This document shows, in pieces, positions 1-5,710 of a DNA stretch of 5,710 bases (within the stretch, counting starts at the first letter, position 1; the number at the start of each line of letters is the position of its first letter). Position numbers and translations under genes: made by a program. This DNA comes from Firmicutes bacterium UBA5227 (GTDB lineage: Bacteria > Bacillota > Clostridia > Tissierellales > Sedimentibacteraceae), in assembly GCA_002409285.1 (NCBI GenBank), contig DHUT01000069.1, positions 1-5,710 on the forward strand, written 5' to 3'. The notes below the pieces were generated by a model. That model was not told the DNA's origin. It worked only from the letters and a program-made list of their open reading frames with translations, and made no database searches.

Positions 1-1136
1 TGTTCCGTCCACGGAAACATGTCCACAGGAACAGCCTTTTTTGCTTTGTATCCTCTTTTTGTGAGGTAGGATAGGTCTCTTTCCAGTGTTACTGGGTTAC
101 ATGAAATATATACTACCTTTTTTGGGTTCATTGTAACCAAGGCGTCCATAAACTGCTCGGTACTGCCGGACCTTGGGGGGTCAAGGAATACAACATCAGC
201 AGATTGCTTTTCCTTTGCCATTTGGTACATGAATTCTCCGGCATCCTTGTTGTGGAAATAAATATTGCCTGCTTTGTTTCGCTTGGCATTTATTATTGCA
301 TCCTTTACAGCATCACGGTTCAGCTCTGCTCCTATTACTTTTTTTACGTGATCGCTTGCTATTATTCCGATTGTTCCTATCCCACAATATGCATCTATAA
401 TCGTTTCATTGCCTTGCAGCTCTGCAAATTCTATAGCTTTGTTATAAAGAACCTCTGTCTGTACAGGATTTATCTGGTAAAATGACTTGGGGGAAATTCT
501 GAAAACCTTGTTGCACAGGATGTCTTCTATGTATCCCTTTCCATGCAGAACCTGTTCTCTTTCTCCTAAAACCATACTGGTTTTTTTATTATTTACATTC
601 ATCACAATAGTTGTTATTTCGGGATGAATTTTTAAAAGCGCCTTGATAAAATTGTTTTTTGAAGGAAAAATATGAGACGCCAAGACTAATACGACCATTA
701 TCTCATTGCTCTGATGACCTGTTCTGATTAAAACATGACGGAGCAGACCGGTTCCGGTATCTTCATTGTATGTTCTTATTTTAAATGACTTGAGCATTCC
801 ACGGATTGTAGCTATTATTTTATCGGCACGCTGGTCTTCTATCAGGCATCTGTCGATGGGAACTACCCTGTGGCTTCCTGCTTCATAGACGCCTGATATT
901 ACATTTCCTTTTTTGTCCGTATCAAATACCGCATGTACCTTGTTGCGGTAGAAATATGGATTTTCCATTCCAATAATGTTTTCTACCACGCAAAATCTAC
1001 TTAGCAGTGTGCTTACCTGTCTTTGCTTTTCTTTTAGTTGCCTTGCGTAGCTGTAACGCTGCAGCTGGCATCCTCCGCATTTATCTATTACCGGACAATC
1101 CATGTTTTCCGGTACGCTTTTATTTTCTGCCTGCAT
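1..1136 (-). CDS. 23S rRNA (uracil-C5)-methyltransferase, RlmD/RlmCD-like, TRAM-less (C-terminus cut by window edge)
   Basis: This enzyme transfers a methyl group from S-adenosylmethionine to C5 of a uridine in 23S rRNA (U1939 and/or U747 in characterised relatives). I read 378 codons from the ATG at 1136-1134 to the edge. Cysteines C14, C20, C23 (in CGGCQLQ) and C97 have the spacing of the [4Fe-4S] ligands of E. coli RlmD. The SAM-binding motif DAYCGIGTIG lies at about 248-257, DPPRSG at 319-324, and the catalytic cysteine is C346 in ISCNP. The last visible residues, VDMFPWTE, match the point just before the family's terminal VETV motif, so only a few codons are missing; the general-base Glu is among them. 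Only 13 residues precede the first cysteine, so the usual N-terminal TRAM domain (about 65 residues) is absent. E. coli RlmC also lacks TRAM, so the target uridine cannot be assigned. The start is supported by AAGGAG; an in-frame ATG at 1187 has no such site. Confidence 0.93.
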   Translation of the reverse strand, partial: MQAENKSVPENMDCPVIDKCGGCQLQRYSYARQLKEKQRQVSTLLSRFCVVENIIGMENPYFYRNKVHAVFDTDKKGNVISGVYEAGSHRVVPIDRCLIEDQRADKIIATIRGMLKSFKIRTYNEDTGTGLLRHVLIRTGHQSNEIMVVLVLASHIFPSKNNFIKALLKIHPEITTIVMNVNNKKTSMVLGEREQVLHGKGYIEDILCNKVFRISPKSFYQINPVQTEVLYNKAIEFAELQGNETIIDAYCGIGTIGIIASDHVKKVIGAELNRDAVKDAIINAKRNKAGNIYFHNKDAGEFMYQMAKEKQSADVVFLDPPRSGSTEQFMDALVTMNPKKVVYISCNPVTLERDLSYLTKRGYKAKKAVPVDMFPWTE

Positions 1137-1140
1137 TGAG

Positions 1141-1146
1141 CTCCTT
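1141..1146 (-). promoter_or_regulatory. Ribosome binding site of the rRNA methyltransferase gene
   Basis: AAGGAG reads on the minus strand 4 nt before the ATG at 1136. The spacing is slightly short but the match is full. It decides the start: the only other in-frame upstream ATG (1187-1185), which would add 17 residues, has no purine-rich site in front of it, and a TGA at 1205-1203 closes the frame above it. Confidence 0.7.
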
Positions 1147-1202
1147 CTTATACATAAAGATTTTAAATGATTTTTTACTGTCAGCATGCAGTATCCAGTA
1201 CT

Positions 1203-1277
1203 TCAAGTAACAATACAATCTTTTTCGTCTCTTAACTGTCCTACTTCCTTAAGTAAAGCATCTGGTGCAAAACTCAC
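1203..1277 (-). other. Short open frame in the leader of the methyltransferase gene (24 codons from GTG), unproven
   Basis: From a GTG at 1277 the frame reads VSFAPDALLKEVG followed by QLRDEKDCIVT and a TGA at 1205-1203. The frame stays open upstream back to a TAA at 1331-1329, 41 sense codons in all, and the added part (for example LLLYAKNIYDIII) also looks like ordinary protein. It is in the same reading frame as the downstream methyltransferase, separated by the single TGA. No Shine-Dalgarno site precedes the GTG or the upstream TTG, and the predicted promoter lies inside the extended frame. It does not resemble a TRAM domain. It could be a gene remnant, a leader peptide or chance; I do not recognise a family. 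Confidence 0.2.
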
Positions 1278-1281
1278 GATA

Positions 1282-1310
1282 ATTATATCATAGATATTTT
1301 TTGCATACAA
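1282..1310 (-). promoter_or_regulatory. Sigma-A type promoter of the methyltransferase gene
   Basis: On the minus strand TTGTAT (1310-1305) and TATAAT (1287-1282) are separated by exactly 17 nt, and TGA just before TATAAT gives an extended -10 (TGnTATAAT). The match is strong for a housekeeping promoter. A start about 7 nt downstream would leave a leader of roughly 140 nt before the methyltransferase ATG. The promoter begins 14 nt after the ligD stop codon, so the methyltransferase can be expressed independently of ku-ligD. No terminator is seen between the genes, so read-through from ligD is also possible. Confidence 0.6.
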
Positions 1311-1324
1311 TAATAATTCAGGAG

Positions 1325-3748
1325 TTATTTAAGCATCTGATTATTCTGGAAAAAATCTTTCCAGGGATCATCCTTTTCAATCCTCAAAAGTGCATCGGAC
1401 ATAGTGATACTGTCGGGCGCAACTGTGTCAAGTTCCTCCCAGAAAATAGGCATGGATACCCTGGCTCCTTTTCTTGCCCTCAGAGAATATGGGGCGACGC
1501 TTGTAGCTCCTCTGCCGTTTCTAATCCAGTCTATAAATATTTTGTCTTTGCGCTTTGCCTTTCGCACGTTGCTTGTATAGCGTTCGGGCCACTTCTGCTC
1601 CATAACCTGGGCAACACGCCGGGCAAAATCATAAAACACTTCCCAGCTCACAGCAGGTTTTAAGGGAACAACCACATGATATCCCTTACCTCCGCTAATT
1701 TTAAGATATGAAATCAGGGAAAGCTCGGCAAGAACACTTTTTATATCCAGAGCTCCCTGACGAACTCTGCTTATATCCATTCCTTCATCCGGGTCTAAAT
1801 CAAATACCATAATATCGGGTCTTTCAAGCGCCTCGATACTGCTCCCCCAGCAATGAAATTCCAGTGCACCCATCTGCGCCTCGGATATGAGCCCGGACAC
1901 ATCTTCAATATAGAAAAAATTCTCCGTTTCTCCGCTGTCTGAAGAAACCGGTATTGTTATCACCCCTTTGCTTCCTGCACCCGGATGCTTTTTAAAGAAA
2001 CATGTCTGGGATATTCCTTTGGGACACCTGACAGTAGTCAGTACTCTGTTTTTCAAATAGGGCAGCATACGTTCCGACACCTTTGAATAATATCGCACAA
2101 CGTCCTCTTTTGTAATTTCAGGATCGCTGAACATTACCTTGTCAGGATTGGTAATTTTTATTCCTTCAACAATTATATTGTCAGATTTTACTTCCATCGT
2201 TTCTTTCACTCCGCTCTCTTTCTCAACTTTTTCTCTTTTTATGTCCTTGGGATTTTTATCTGTTCTGATTCCTTTATAGCTTGCCTGCCTCAACAAATTA
2301 TCCTTGGTCCACTGAGCAAATTTGATTTCAGCAATCAGCTCAGGCTCAAGCCATGTAATCTGTTCATTGGGTCTTGTTTCAGGTGCAGCTTTAAATGGAG
2401 AATCCGTTCTATACAATCTCTCAAATTTTTCCCCAAGATCCTTCATATCGCTTTCACTTATTCCCGTCCCCGCACGGCCTGCATAGATTAAATCCCCACC
2501 TTCGTATACTCCCAGCAAAAGTGAGCTCACTCCGCTGATTTTTTTATTGGAAAGTGTATAGCCTCCAATAACAAATTCCTGTTTTTTGCCGCATTTAAGC
2601 TTGATCCAATCACCGTTTCTTGTTCCGTTGTATACAGAATTTGCTTTTTTTCCTACTATGCCCTCCATACCGGCTCCACAGGCTGCAGCAAGGCTTTCAT
2701 TCCCATTTCCTTTCACATGGCGGCTGTAGTACAGATTTTTCGGAGCATCTCGCATAAGATTTTCAAGTATTTCTTTTCTTTCGATTAAGGATTTCTCCCG
2801 AAGGTCTGTACCGTTTAGGGCAAGGATATCAAAAACAATATAAATCAGACTTCCTATTTTGGGATTTTTCATATAGTTCTGAAGTGCCTGAAAATCTGTC
2901 TTGCCTGAAGCGTCTGTAACTGTCATTTCTCCGTCCAGAACCATCGCTCTCTCCCCTGCCCAATCAATAAGTGAAGTGACGATATCATGAAAACGCCTTG
3001 CATAATCATTTCCGTTTCTTGTCATCAGACGAATGCTGTTACCTTCAACAAAGGTTATTATTCTATAACCGTCGTACTTCATTTCATACAGCCACTCCTC
3101 TTCTACATCGGGAATCTTATTTGTCAGTTTTGCAAGCTGCACATCCACACTGCTAAAAGGGTTTTTAATAATCTTTGTGTCTTCTCCTTTTTCAATTTCA
3201 GCCATTGTTCGCCCGGTCCTGATGCTGGTTATGTATTGAGATATGTCATCTCCGGTTTTAACATGCTCGTCTTTTTCTTTCAGCAAAAGCCAATTATCCA
3301 CATTTTCGCCCGATTTAGCTTTCCATCGTACTAATGCCCATTTTCCTTTAAGCCGTCTTCCTTTTAAAGCAAACTTAAGCTCTCCCTTTAAAAGCCCCTC
3401 TTCCACATTGACATAAGGTTCCCAGAAGCCTTCATCCCAGAGCATGACCACTCCGCCTCCATATTCACCTTTTGGGATTGTTCCCTCAAAATTTCTGTAA
3501 TCCAACGGGTGATTCTCCACATGTACGGCAAGCCTTTTGTGATGAGTATCATAGGAAGGCCCCTTTGGTACAGCCCAACTCAGGAGAACTCCATTCCATT
3601 CCAGACGCAAATCGTAATGCTTGCTGCGAGCCATATGATACTGCACCACAAATCTCAGCTTTTCGTTATCATCTTCTGCCCTGCCCTCCGGTTCAAGTGT
3701 CCTTTCAAAATTCCTTTTCAGATTATATTCATTCAGACTTTCCGTCAT
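1325..3748 (-). CDS. ligD: Multifunctional NHEJ DNA ligase LigD (phosphoesterase - ligase - polymerase)
   Basis: This ATP-dependent ligase processes and seals double-strand breaks held by Ku. It has 807 residues and three modules. The 3'-phosphoesterase domain (about 10-160) has H38, H44 and D46 in QYHMARSKHYDLRLE plus H80 in ENHP, which align with the metal-site residues H42, H48, D50 and H84 of the P. aeruginosa enzyme. The ligase domain (about 200-500) has the adenylated lysine K224 in EMKYDG, TRNG at 243-246, E274 in LDGEM, FDIL at 306-309, EGIVGKK at 362-368 and WIKLK at 381-385, then an OB fold ending near FAQWTKDNLLRQASYKGIR. A charged linker (about 497-525) leads to the primase-like polymerase domain (about 526-800) with D650 and D652 in FDLDPDEG, SGGKGYH at 685-691 and D740 in FIDWIRN. 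All key residues are present, so all three activities are expected. The ATG lies 2 nt after the ku stop, with a weak AAGGA 12 nt upstream, which suggests translational coupling. Length is close to PE-LIG-POL enzymes such as that of P. aeruginosa (about 840). Confidence 0.96.
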   Translation of the reverse strand: MTESLNEYNLKRNFERTLEPEGRAEDDNEKLRFVVQYHMARSKHYDLRLEWNGVLLSWAVPKGPSYDTHHKRLAVHVENHPLDYRNFEGTIPKGEYGGGVVMLWDEGFWEPYVNVEEGLLKGELKFALKGRRLKGKWALVRWKAKSGENVDNWLLLKEKDEHVKTGDDISQYITSIRTGRTMAEIEKGEDTKIIKNPFSSVDVQLAKLTNKIPDVEEEWLYEMKYDGYRIITFVEGNSIRLMTRNGNDYARRFHDIVTSLIDWAGERAMVLDGEMTVTDASGKTDFQALQNYMKNPKIGSLIYIVFDILALNGTDLREKSLIERKEILENLMRDAPKNLYYSRHVKGNGNESLAAACGAGMEGIVGKKANSVYNGTRNGDWIKLKCGKKQEFVIGGYTLSNKKISGVSSLLLGVYEGGDLIYAGRAGTGISESDMKDLGEKFERLYRTDSPFKAAPETRPNEQITWLEPELIAEIKFAQWTKDNLLRQASYKGIRTDKNPKDIKREKVEKESGVKETMEVKSDNIIVEGIKITNPDKVMFSDPEITKEDVVRYYSKVSERMLPYLKNRVLTTVRCPKGISQTCFFKKHPGAGSKGVITIPVSSDSGETENFFYIEDVSGLISEAQMGALEFHCWGSSIEALERPDIMVFDLDPDEGMDISRVRQGALDIKSVLAELSLISYLKISGGKGYHVVVPLKPAVSWEVFYDFARRVAQVMEQKWPERYTSNVRKAKRKDKIFIDWIRNGRGATSVAPYSLRARKGARVSMPIFWEELDTVAPDSITMSDALLRIEKDDPWKDFFQNNQMLK

Positions 3749-3750
3749 AA

Positions 3751-4533
3751 TCAGGCTGATTCCTTATCTTTTTTATCTTTTTGTGCCTTTTCAACGCTGG
3801 CTTTAAGTGCTTCCATCAGGTCGATCACTTTTCCGGTATTGACAGATTCGGCTGCAACAACCTCTTTACCGGAAATTTTTGTCTCAATTAACTCACGGAG
3901 TTTCACCTGATATTCATCTTTATATTTTGAAGGATCAAAGGGATTATCCATAGAGTTAATTAAAACTTTTGCCATATTCATTTCCTGCTCGGATACCTGG
4001 GGTTTAGTGTATTGTTTTTGAAATTCCTTAACCTCGTCGGCGTAAAACATGGTGGAAATCAATATGCCATCCTCTCTGGGAATGATAGCCATCAATGTAT
4101 CCTTTGTCCCCATAACAGTCTTGCCAATGGCTATTTTCTGCTCCAACATCAGTGCTGATCTCAGCAGTTCAAAGGCTTTTTCCCCACCTGCCTCAGGAGC
4201 TGCCTGGTAGGTCTTATCATAGTATACCGGCGAAATCTGATTTAATTGTGCGAAGTGCAGAATTTGAATTGATTTTTCTTTTTCAGTCTTAATTTTTTCT
4301 ATTTCTTCATCTGTAACAACCACATACTTATCCTTATCATACTCGAAGCCCTTTACAATGTCTCCCGAAGTAATTTCCTTGCCACAGTTAGCACAGGTTT
4401 TCTTGTACCTTATACGGCTGTTGTCTTCCTTATGAAGCTGATTAAAATGGATGTCATTGTCCTGAGTAGCAGTATACATGGCAATTGGAATCGCAACCAT
4501 ACCGAAAGTTATTACTGATTTACGTGATATCAT
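3751..4533 (-). CDS. ku: NHEJ DNA end-binding protein Ku
   Basis: The protein forms a homodimeric ring that threads onto double-strand DNA ends, protects them and recruits LigD. The start chosen gives 260 residues beginning MISRKSVITFGMVAIPIAMY, the typical Ku N-terminal strand. An ATG 30 nt further upstream (4563) would add METIIFGGGS, but those codons cover the strong GGAGG site that serves the downstream ATG, so the shorter form is preferred. Visible features are the CxxC pair at about 47-50 (CANC) after RIRYKK, the VKGFEYDKDKYVVVTDEE segment at about 60-77, the conserved KDEYQVKLRELIETK at about 205-219, the C-terminal VIDLMEALKASVEKAQ at about 236-251 that belongs to the LigD-recruiting region, and a short lysine-rich tail, DKKDKESA. 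The tail is short beside actinobacterial Ku with long basic extensions. The stop lies 2 nt before ligD, so the two form one operon. Confidence 0.96.
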   Translation of the reverse strand: MISRKSVITFGMVAIPIAMYTATQDNDIHFNQLHKEDNSRIRYKKTCANCGKEITSGDIVKGFEYDKDKYVVVTDEEIEKIKTEKEKSIQILHFAQLNQISPVYYDKTYQAAPEAGGEKAFELLRSALMLEQKIAIGKTVMGTKDTLMAIIPREDGILISTMFYADEVKEFQKQYTKPQVSEQEMNMAKVLINSMDNPFDPSKYKDEYQVKLRELIETKISGKEVVAAESVNTGKVIDLMEALKASVEKAQKDKKDKESA

Positions 4534-4540
4534 AGAACCA

Positions 4541-4545
4541 CCTCC
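4541..4545 (-). promoter_or_regulatory. Ribosome binding site of ku
   Basis: GGAGG, followed by TGG, lies 7 nt before the ATG at 4533 on the minus strand, an ideal match and spacing. It falls within the extra codons that the longer reading from 4563 would translate, and the 4563 ATG has no comparable site. This fixes the ku start at 4533. Confidence 0.85.
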
Positions 4546-4564
4546 AAAGATTATTGTTTCCAAC

Positions 4565-4582
4565 CGGATTATAAGTATTCCG
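4565..4582 (-). repeat. Imperfect dyad over the ku -10 region
   Basis: On the minus strand CGGA-a-TA, a four-base centre and TA-a-TCCG form an 18-nt imperfect palindrome that covers the candidate -10 box. It could be an operator half-site pair or chance; the arms are only four bases plus two. Confidence 0.25.
4568..4573 (-). promoter_or_regulatory. Possible -10 box of the ku-ligD operon
   Basis: A perfect TATAAT reads on the minus strand at 4573-4568, which would put transcription start near 4561 and give a leader of about 28 nt before the ku ATG. No good TTGACA-like element lies 16-18 nt upstream (the sequence there is around ACAATGTT), so the promoter may be weak, activator-dependent or wrongly placed. 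A promoter somewhere between 4696 and 4534 is required because a strong terminator precedes this region. Confidence 0.35.
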
Positions 4583-4584
4583 TA

Positions 4585-4606
4585 TTTTAAACATTGTTCT
4601 TTAAAA
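4585..4606 (-). repeat. AT-rich inverted repeat upstream of the ku -10 box
   Basis: TTTTAAA, an 8-nt spacer and TTTAAAA form a perfect 7-bp inverted repeat between the candidate -10 and the place where a -35 would lie. It could bind a regulator, but such AT-only arms arise easily in this composition. The inner AACAATGTT also has dyad symmetry on a different centre. Confidence 0.3.
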
Positions 4607-4696
4607 CAACTTGCATTCTAACACCATACCTCCACAGCATAATAAAGCTATCATTTTGGAATCTGCTATATATAAAATATCCATAAGCAAATCATT

Positions 4697-4734
4697 AAAA
4701 AAATAATGGCAGCCAGAAAACCGGTTGCCATTAT
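4697..4734 (-). terminator. Rho-independent terminator of the permease gene
   Basis: On the minus strand ATAATGGCA (4734-4726) pairs with TGCCATTAT (4711-4703). The inside of the stem continues after one A/C mismatch with CCGG/CTGG (one G-U pair) around a TTTT loop. The second arm runs straight into a T tract (4703-4697). The hairpin begins 64 nt after the permease stop codon. The other strand has no T tract after the stem, so it works in one direction. It separates the permease transcript from ku-ligD. Confidence 0.88.
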
Positions 4735-4797
4735 CGAAATATTATTATTTATTCAACACCTTACTAAACTTCACCATCATAAAAAGCTCGTAGCAAA

Positions 4798-5710
4798 TCA
4801 GCTCCATATAATCCAAACCAGTGCATACCCAGACAATACAGCTGAAAGCGTAAAGGGAACACTGTATTTCATAAATGTTTTAACAGGTACCTCATACCCT
4901 TCTGCTCTTAAAATTCCAATGCCGGTAATATTTGCCGACGCTCCTATTGGCGTTATGTTTCCGCCCAATGTAGCCCCTACAAGCAGCCCGAAGTATAATA
5001 TATAAGGGTCAATACCCAGTAAAAGTGCAATTTCAGATACCACCGGAAGCATTGTGGCAATATAGGGTATATTGTCTATTACCGCAGAGAGAGCTACCGA
5101 TACCCAGACTATAAGTGAATATATTACAAACAAATTGTCACCGCTTAGATTAACGAAAATTTTACCGATATCCTGAACCAATCCCGCCTCTGTTATACCG
5201 CCTATTACCAAAAATAATCCTGCCAGCAGCAGAATAGTTGTATAGTCAATCTCTTTAAAAGCATCAGAAACTACTTTAAAATCCTTGACTTTTATGAGCT
5301 TCCTCACCAATCCTATGAAAAACAACGCCATACAAATCAATCCGTTTGTAGTTGCCGGTTTGTTTTCTACAAATGATGCGGTAATTAACAGCACTATGAT
5401 TCCAACGAGAAGTACAGTCGGGAAATAATCCGTTACGACAGTTTTTTCCAGTGAATGAATGGGTTGCTTTTCGTCTCTGAACAAATAAAGCAGAGCAATT
5501 GCCGATATTATTGCTCCAATTTCAACAATCCAGAACATTCCGGGTTTGCCGTGAAAAACAAAGAAGTCAAGGAAATTCATATCTGCATACCCGCCTAAAA
5601 GAATGGAAGTAGTATCCCCTACCAATGTAGCGGCTCCCTGAAGATTAGAGGAAATCGCTATGCATATTACACTGGGAACAGGTGATATATTCAGTTTTTT
5701 AGATATTGTA
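4798..5710 (-). CDS. ArsB/NhaD/SLC13-type ion transporter permease, C-terminal part (5' end outside the window)
   Basis: This is an integral membrane carrier of the ion transporter superfamily (CitMHS/ArsB/NhaD type), moving an anion or exchanging ions across the cytoplasmic membrane; the substrate cannot be told from sequence. The frame is open to the edge, giving 303 visible residues of a family usually near 420-430; a TTG at 5625 is internal, not a start, because good family sequence (CIAISSNLQGAATLVGD) continues above it. Hydrophobic segments lie at about 60-78, 96-113, 121-136, 157-175, 194-226 (long, a likely re-entrant or paired helix), 235-253 and 283-302. The family signatures are SSNLQGAATLVGDTTS at about 20-35, DNIPYIATMLPVV at 212-224 and GGNITPIGASANITG at 249-263; the first and third are the matching hairpin motifs of the two halves of the fold. 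A terminator follows, and nothing ties the gene to ku-ligD. Confidence 0.88.
   Translation of the reverse strand, partial: TISKKLNISPVPSVICIAISSNLQGAATLVGDTTSILLGGYADMNFLDFFVFHGKPGMFWIVEIGAIISAIALLYLFRDEKQPIHSLEKTVVTDYFPTVLLVGIIVLLITASFVENKPATTNGLICMALFFIGLVRKLIKVKDFKVVSDAFKEIDYTTILLLAGLFLVIGGITEAGLVQDIGKIFVNLSGDNLFVIYSLIVWVSVALSAVIDNIPYIATMLPVVSEIALLLGIDPYILYFGLLVGATLGGNITPIGASANITGIGILRAEGYEVPVKTFMKYSVPFTLSAVLSGYALVWIIWS

Noticed and set aside
1346..1364. Hairpin CTGGAAA-aaatc-TTTCCAG near the end of ligD, considered as a terminator.
   Set aside because: The 7-bp stem is perfect, but it lies inside the last ligD codons and no T tract follows on either strand.
1301..1663. Plus-strand open frame of 120 codons antisense to the 3' end of ligD, and similar plus-strand frames elsewhere (for example 204-485, 2987-3334, 3472-3910, 4706-5005).
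   Set aside because: They lie opposite well-supported conserved genes, lack ribosome sites and read as cysteine/phenylalanine-rich antisense translations rather than real proteins.
4534..4563. Longer ku form starting at the ATG at 4563.
   Set aside because: The extra ten residues translate the GGAGG ribosome site of the downstream ATG and have no counterpart in the family's N-terminus; the upstream ATG has no ribosome site.
4585..4606. LexA (SOS) box upstream of ku, from GAAC-AAT-GTTT on the minus strand.
   Set aside because: The Gram-positive LexA box needs GAAC, four bases and GTTC. Here the gap is three bases and the last base does not fit, so it is a near miss rather than a site.
4596..4650. 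Minus-strand mini-ORFs near GGAGGTATGGTG in the ku leader (8 to 17 codons).
   Set aside because: The ribosome site is too close to the ATG for the short frame, the other frame has none, and the products are too short and featureless to support as a leader peptide.
4534..4696. Sigma-G (forespore) promoter for ku-ligD, as known for the B. subtilis operon.
   Set aside because: I found no pair resembling the -35 and CATACTA-like -10 at the right distance; the best partial matches are too weak to report.

Overview
The window is about 40% GC by eye and carries four genes, all on the minus strand, so the reading order is from high to low coordinates. The Clostridia-like proteins, strong GGAGG/AAGGAG ribosome sites, a TTGTAT/TATAAT promoter and a U-tailed terminator suggest a low-GC Firmicute, probably a mesophilic clostridium of the Ruminiclostridium kind. 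That placement is inference from protein style and composition only.

Layout in transcription order: (1) 5710-4798, the C-terminal part of an ArsB/NhaD/SLC13-type membrane permease whose 5' end lies outside the window, closed by a clear rho-independent terminator at 4734-4697. (2) 4696-4534, an AT-rich leader with a possible -10 box and two imperfect dyads; I see no gene in it. (3) 4533-3751, ku, the DNA-end-binding protein of bacterial non-homologous end joining (NHEJ). (4) 3748-1325, ligD, the NHEJ multifunctional ligase with phosphoesterase, ligase and polymerase modules in that order; it starts 2 nt after the ku stop. (5) 1324-1137, a short spacer with a good extended -10 promoter and a short protein-like open frame, with no visible terminator. 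(6) 1136-1, a 23S rRNA (uracil-C5)-methyltransferase of the RlmD/RlmCD family with a [4Fe-4S] cysteine set but no TRAM domain; only its last few codons are cut off by the window edge.

Ku and LigD form a complete two-component NHEJ operon. Ku binds double-strand ends and recruits LigD, which trims 3' ends, fills gaps (characteristically with ribonucleotides) and seals. The permease before it and the rRNA methyltransferase after it show no functional link; each has its own transcription signal (a terminator between permease and ku, a promoter in front of the methyltransferase).

I found no CRISPR array, insertion sequence, tRNA/rRNA or new defence-like system. The main points of interest are the Pseudomonas-like PE-LIG-POL order of LigD in an apparent Firmicute, the TRAM-less methyltransferase, and the small open frame that overlaps the methyltransferase promoter.
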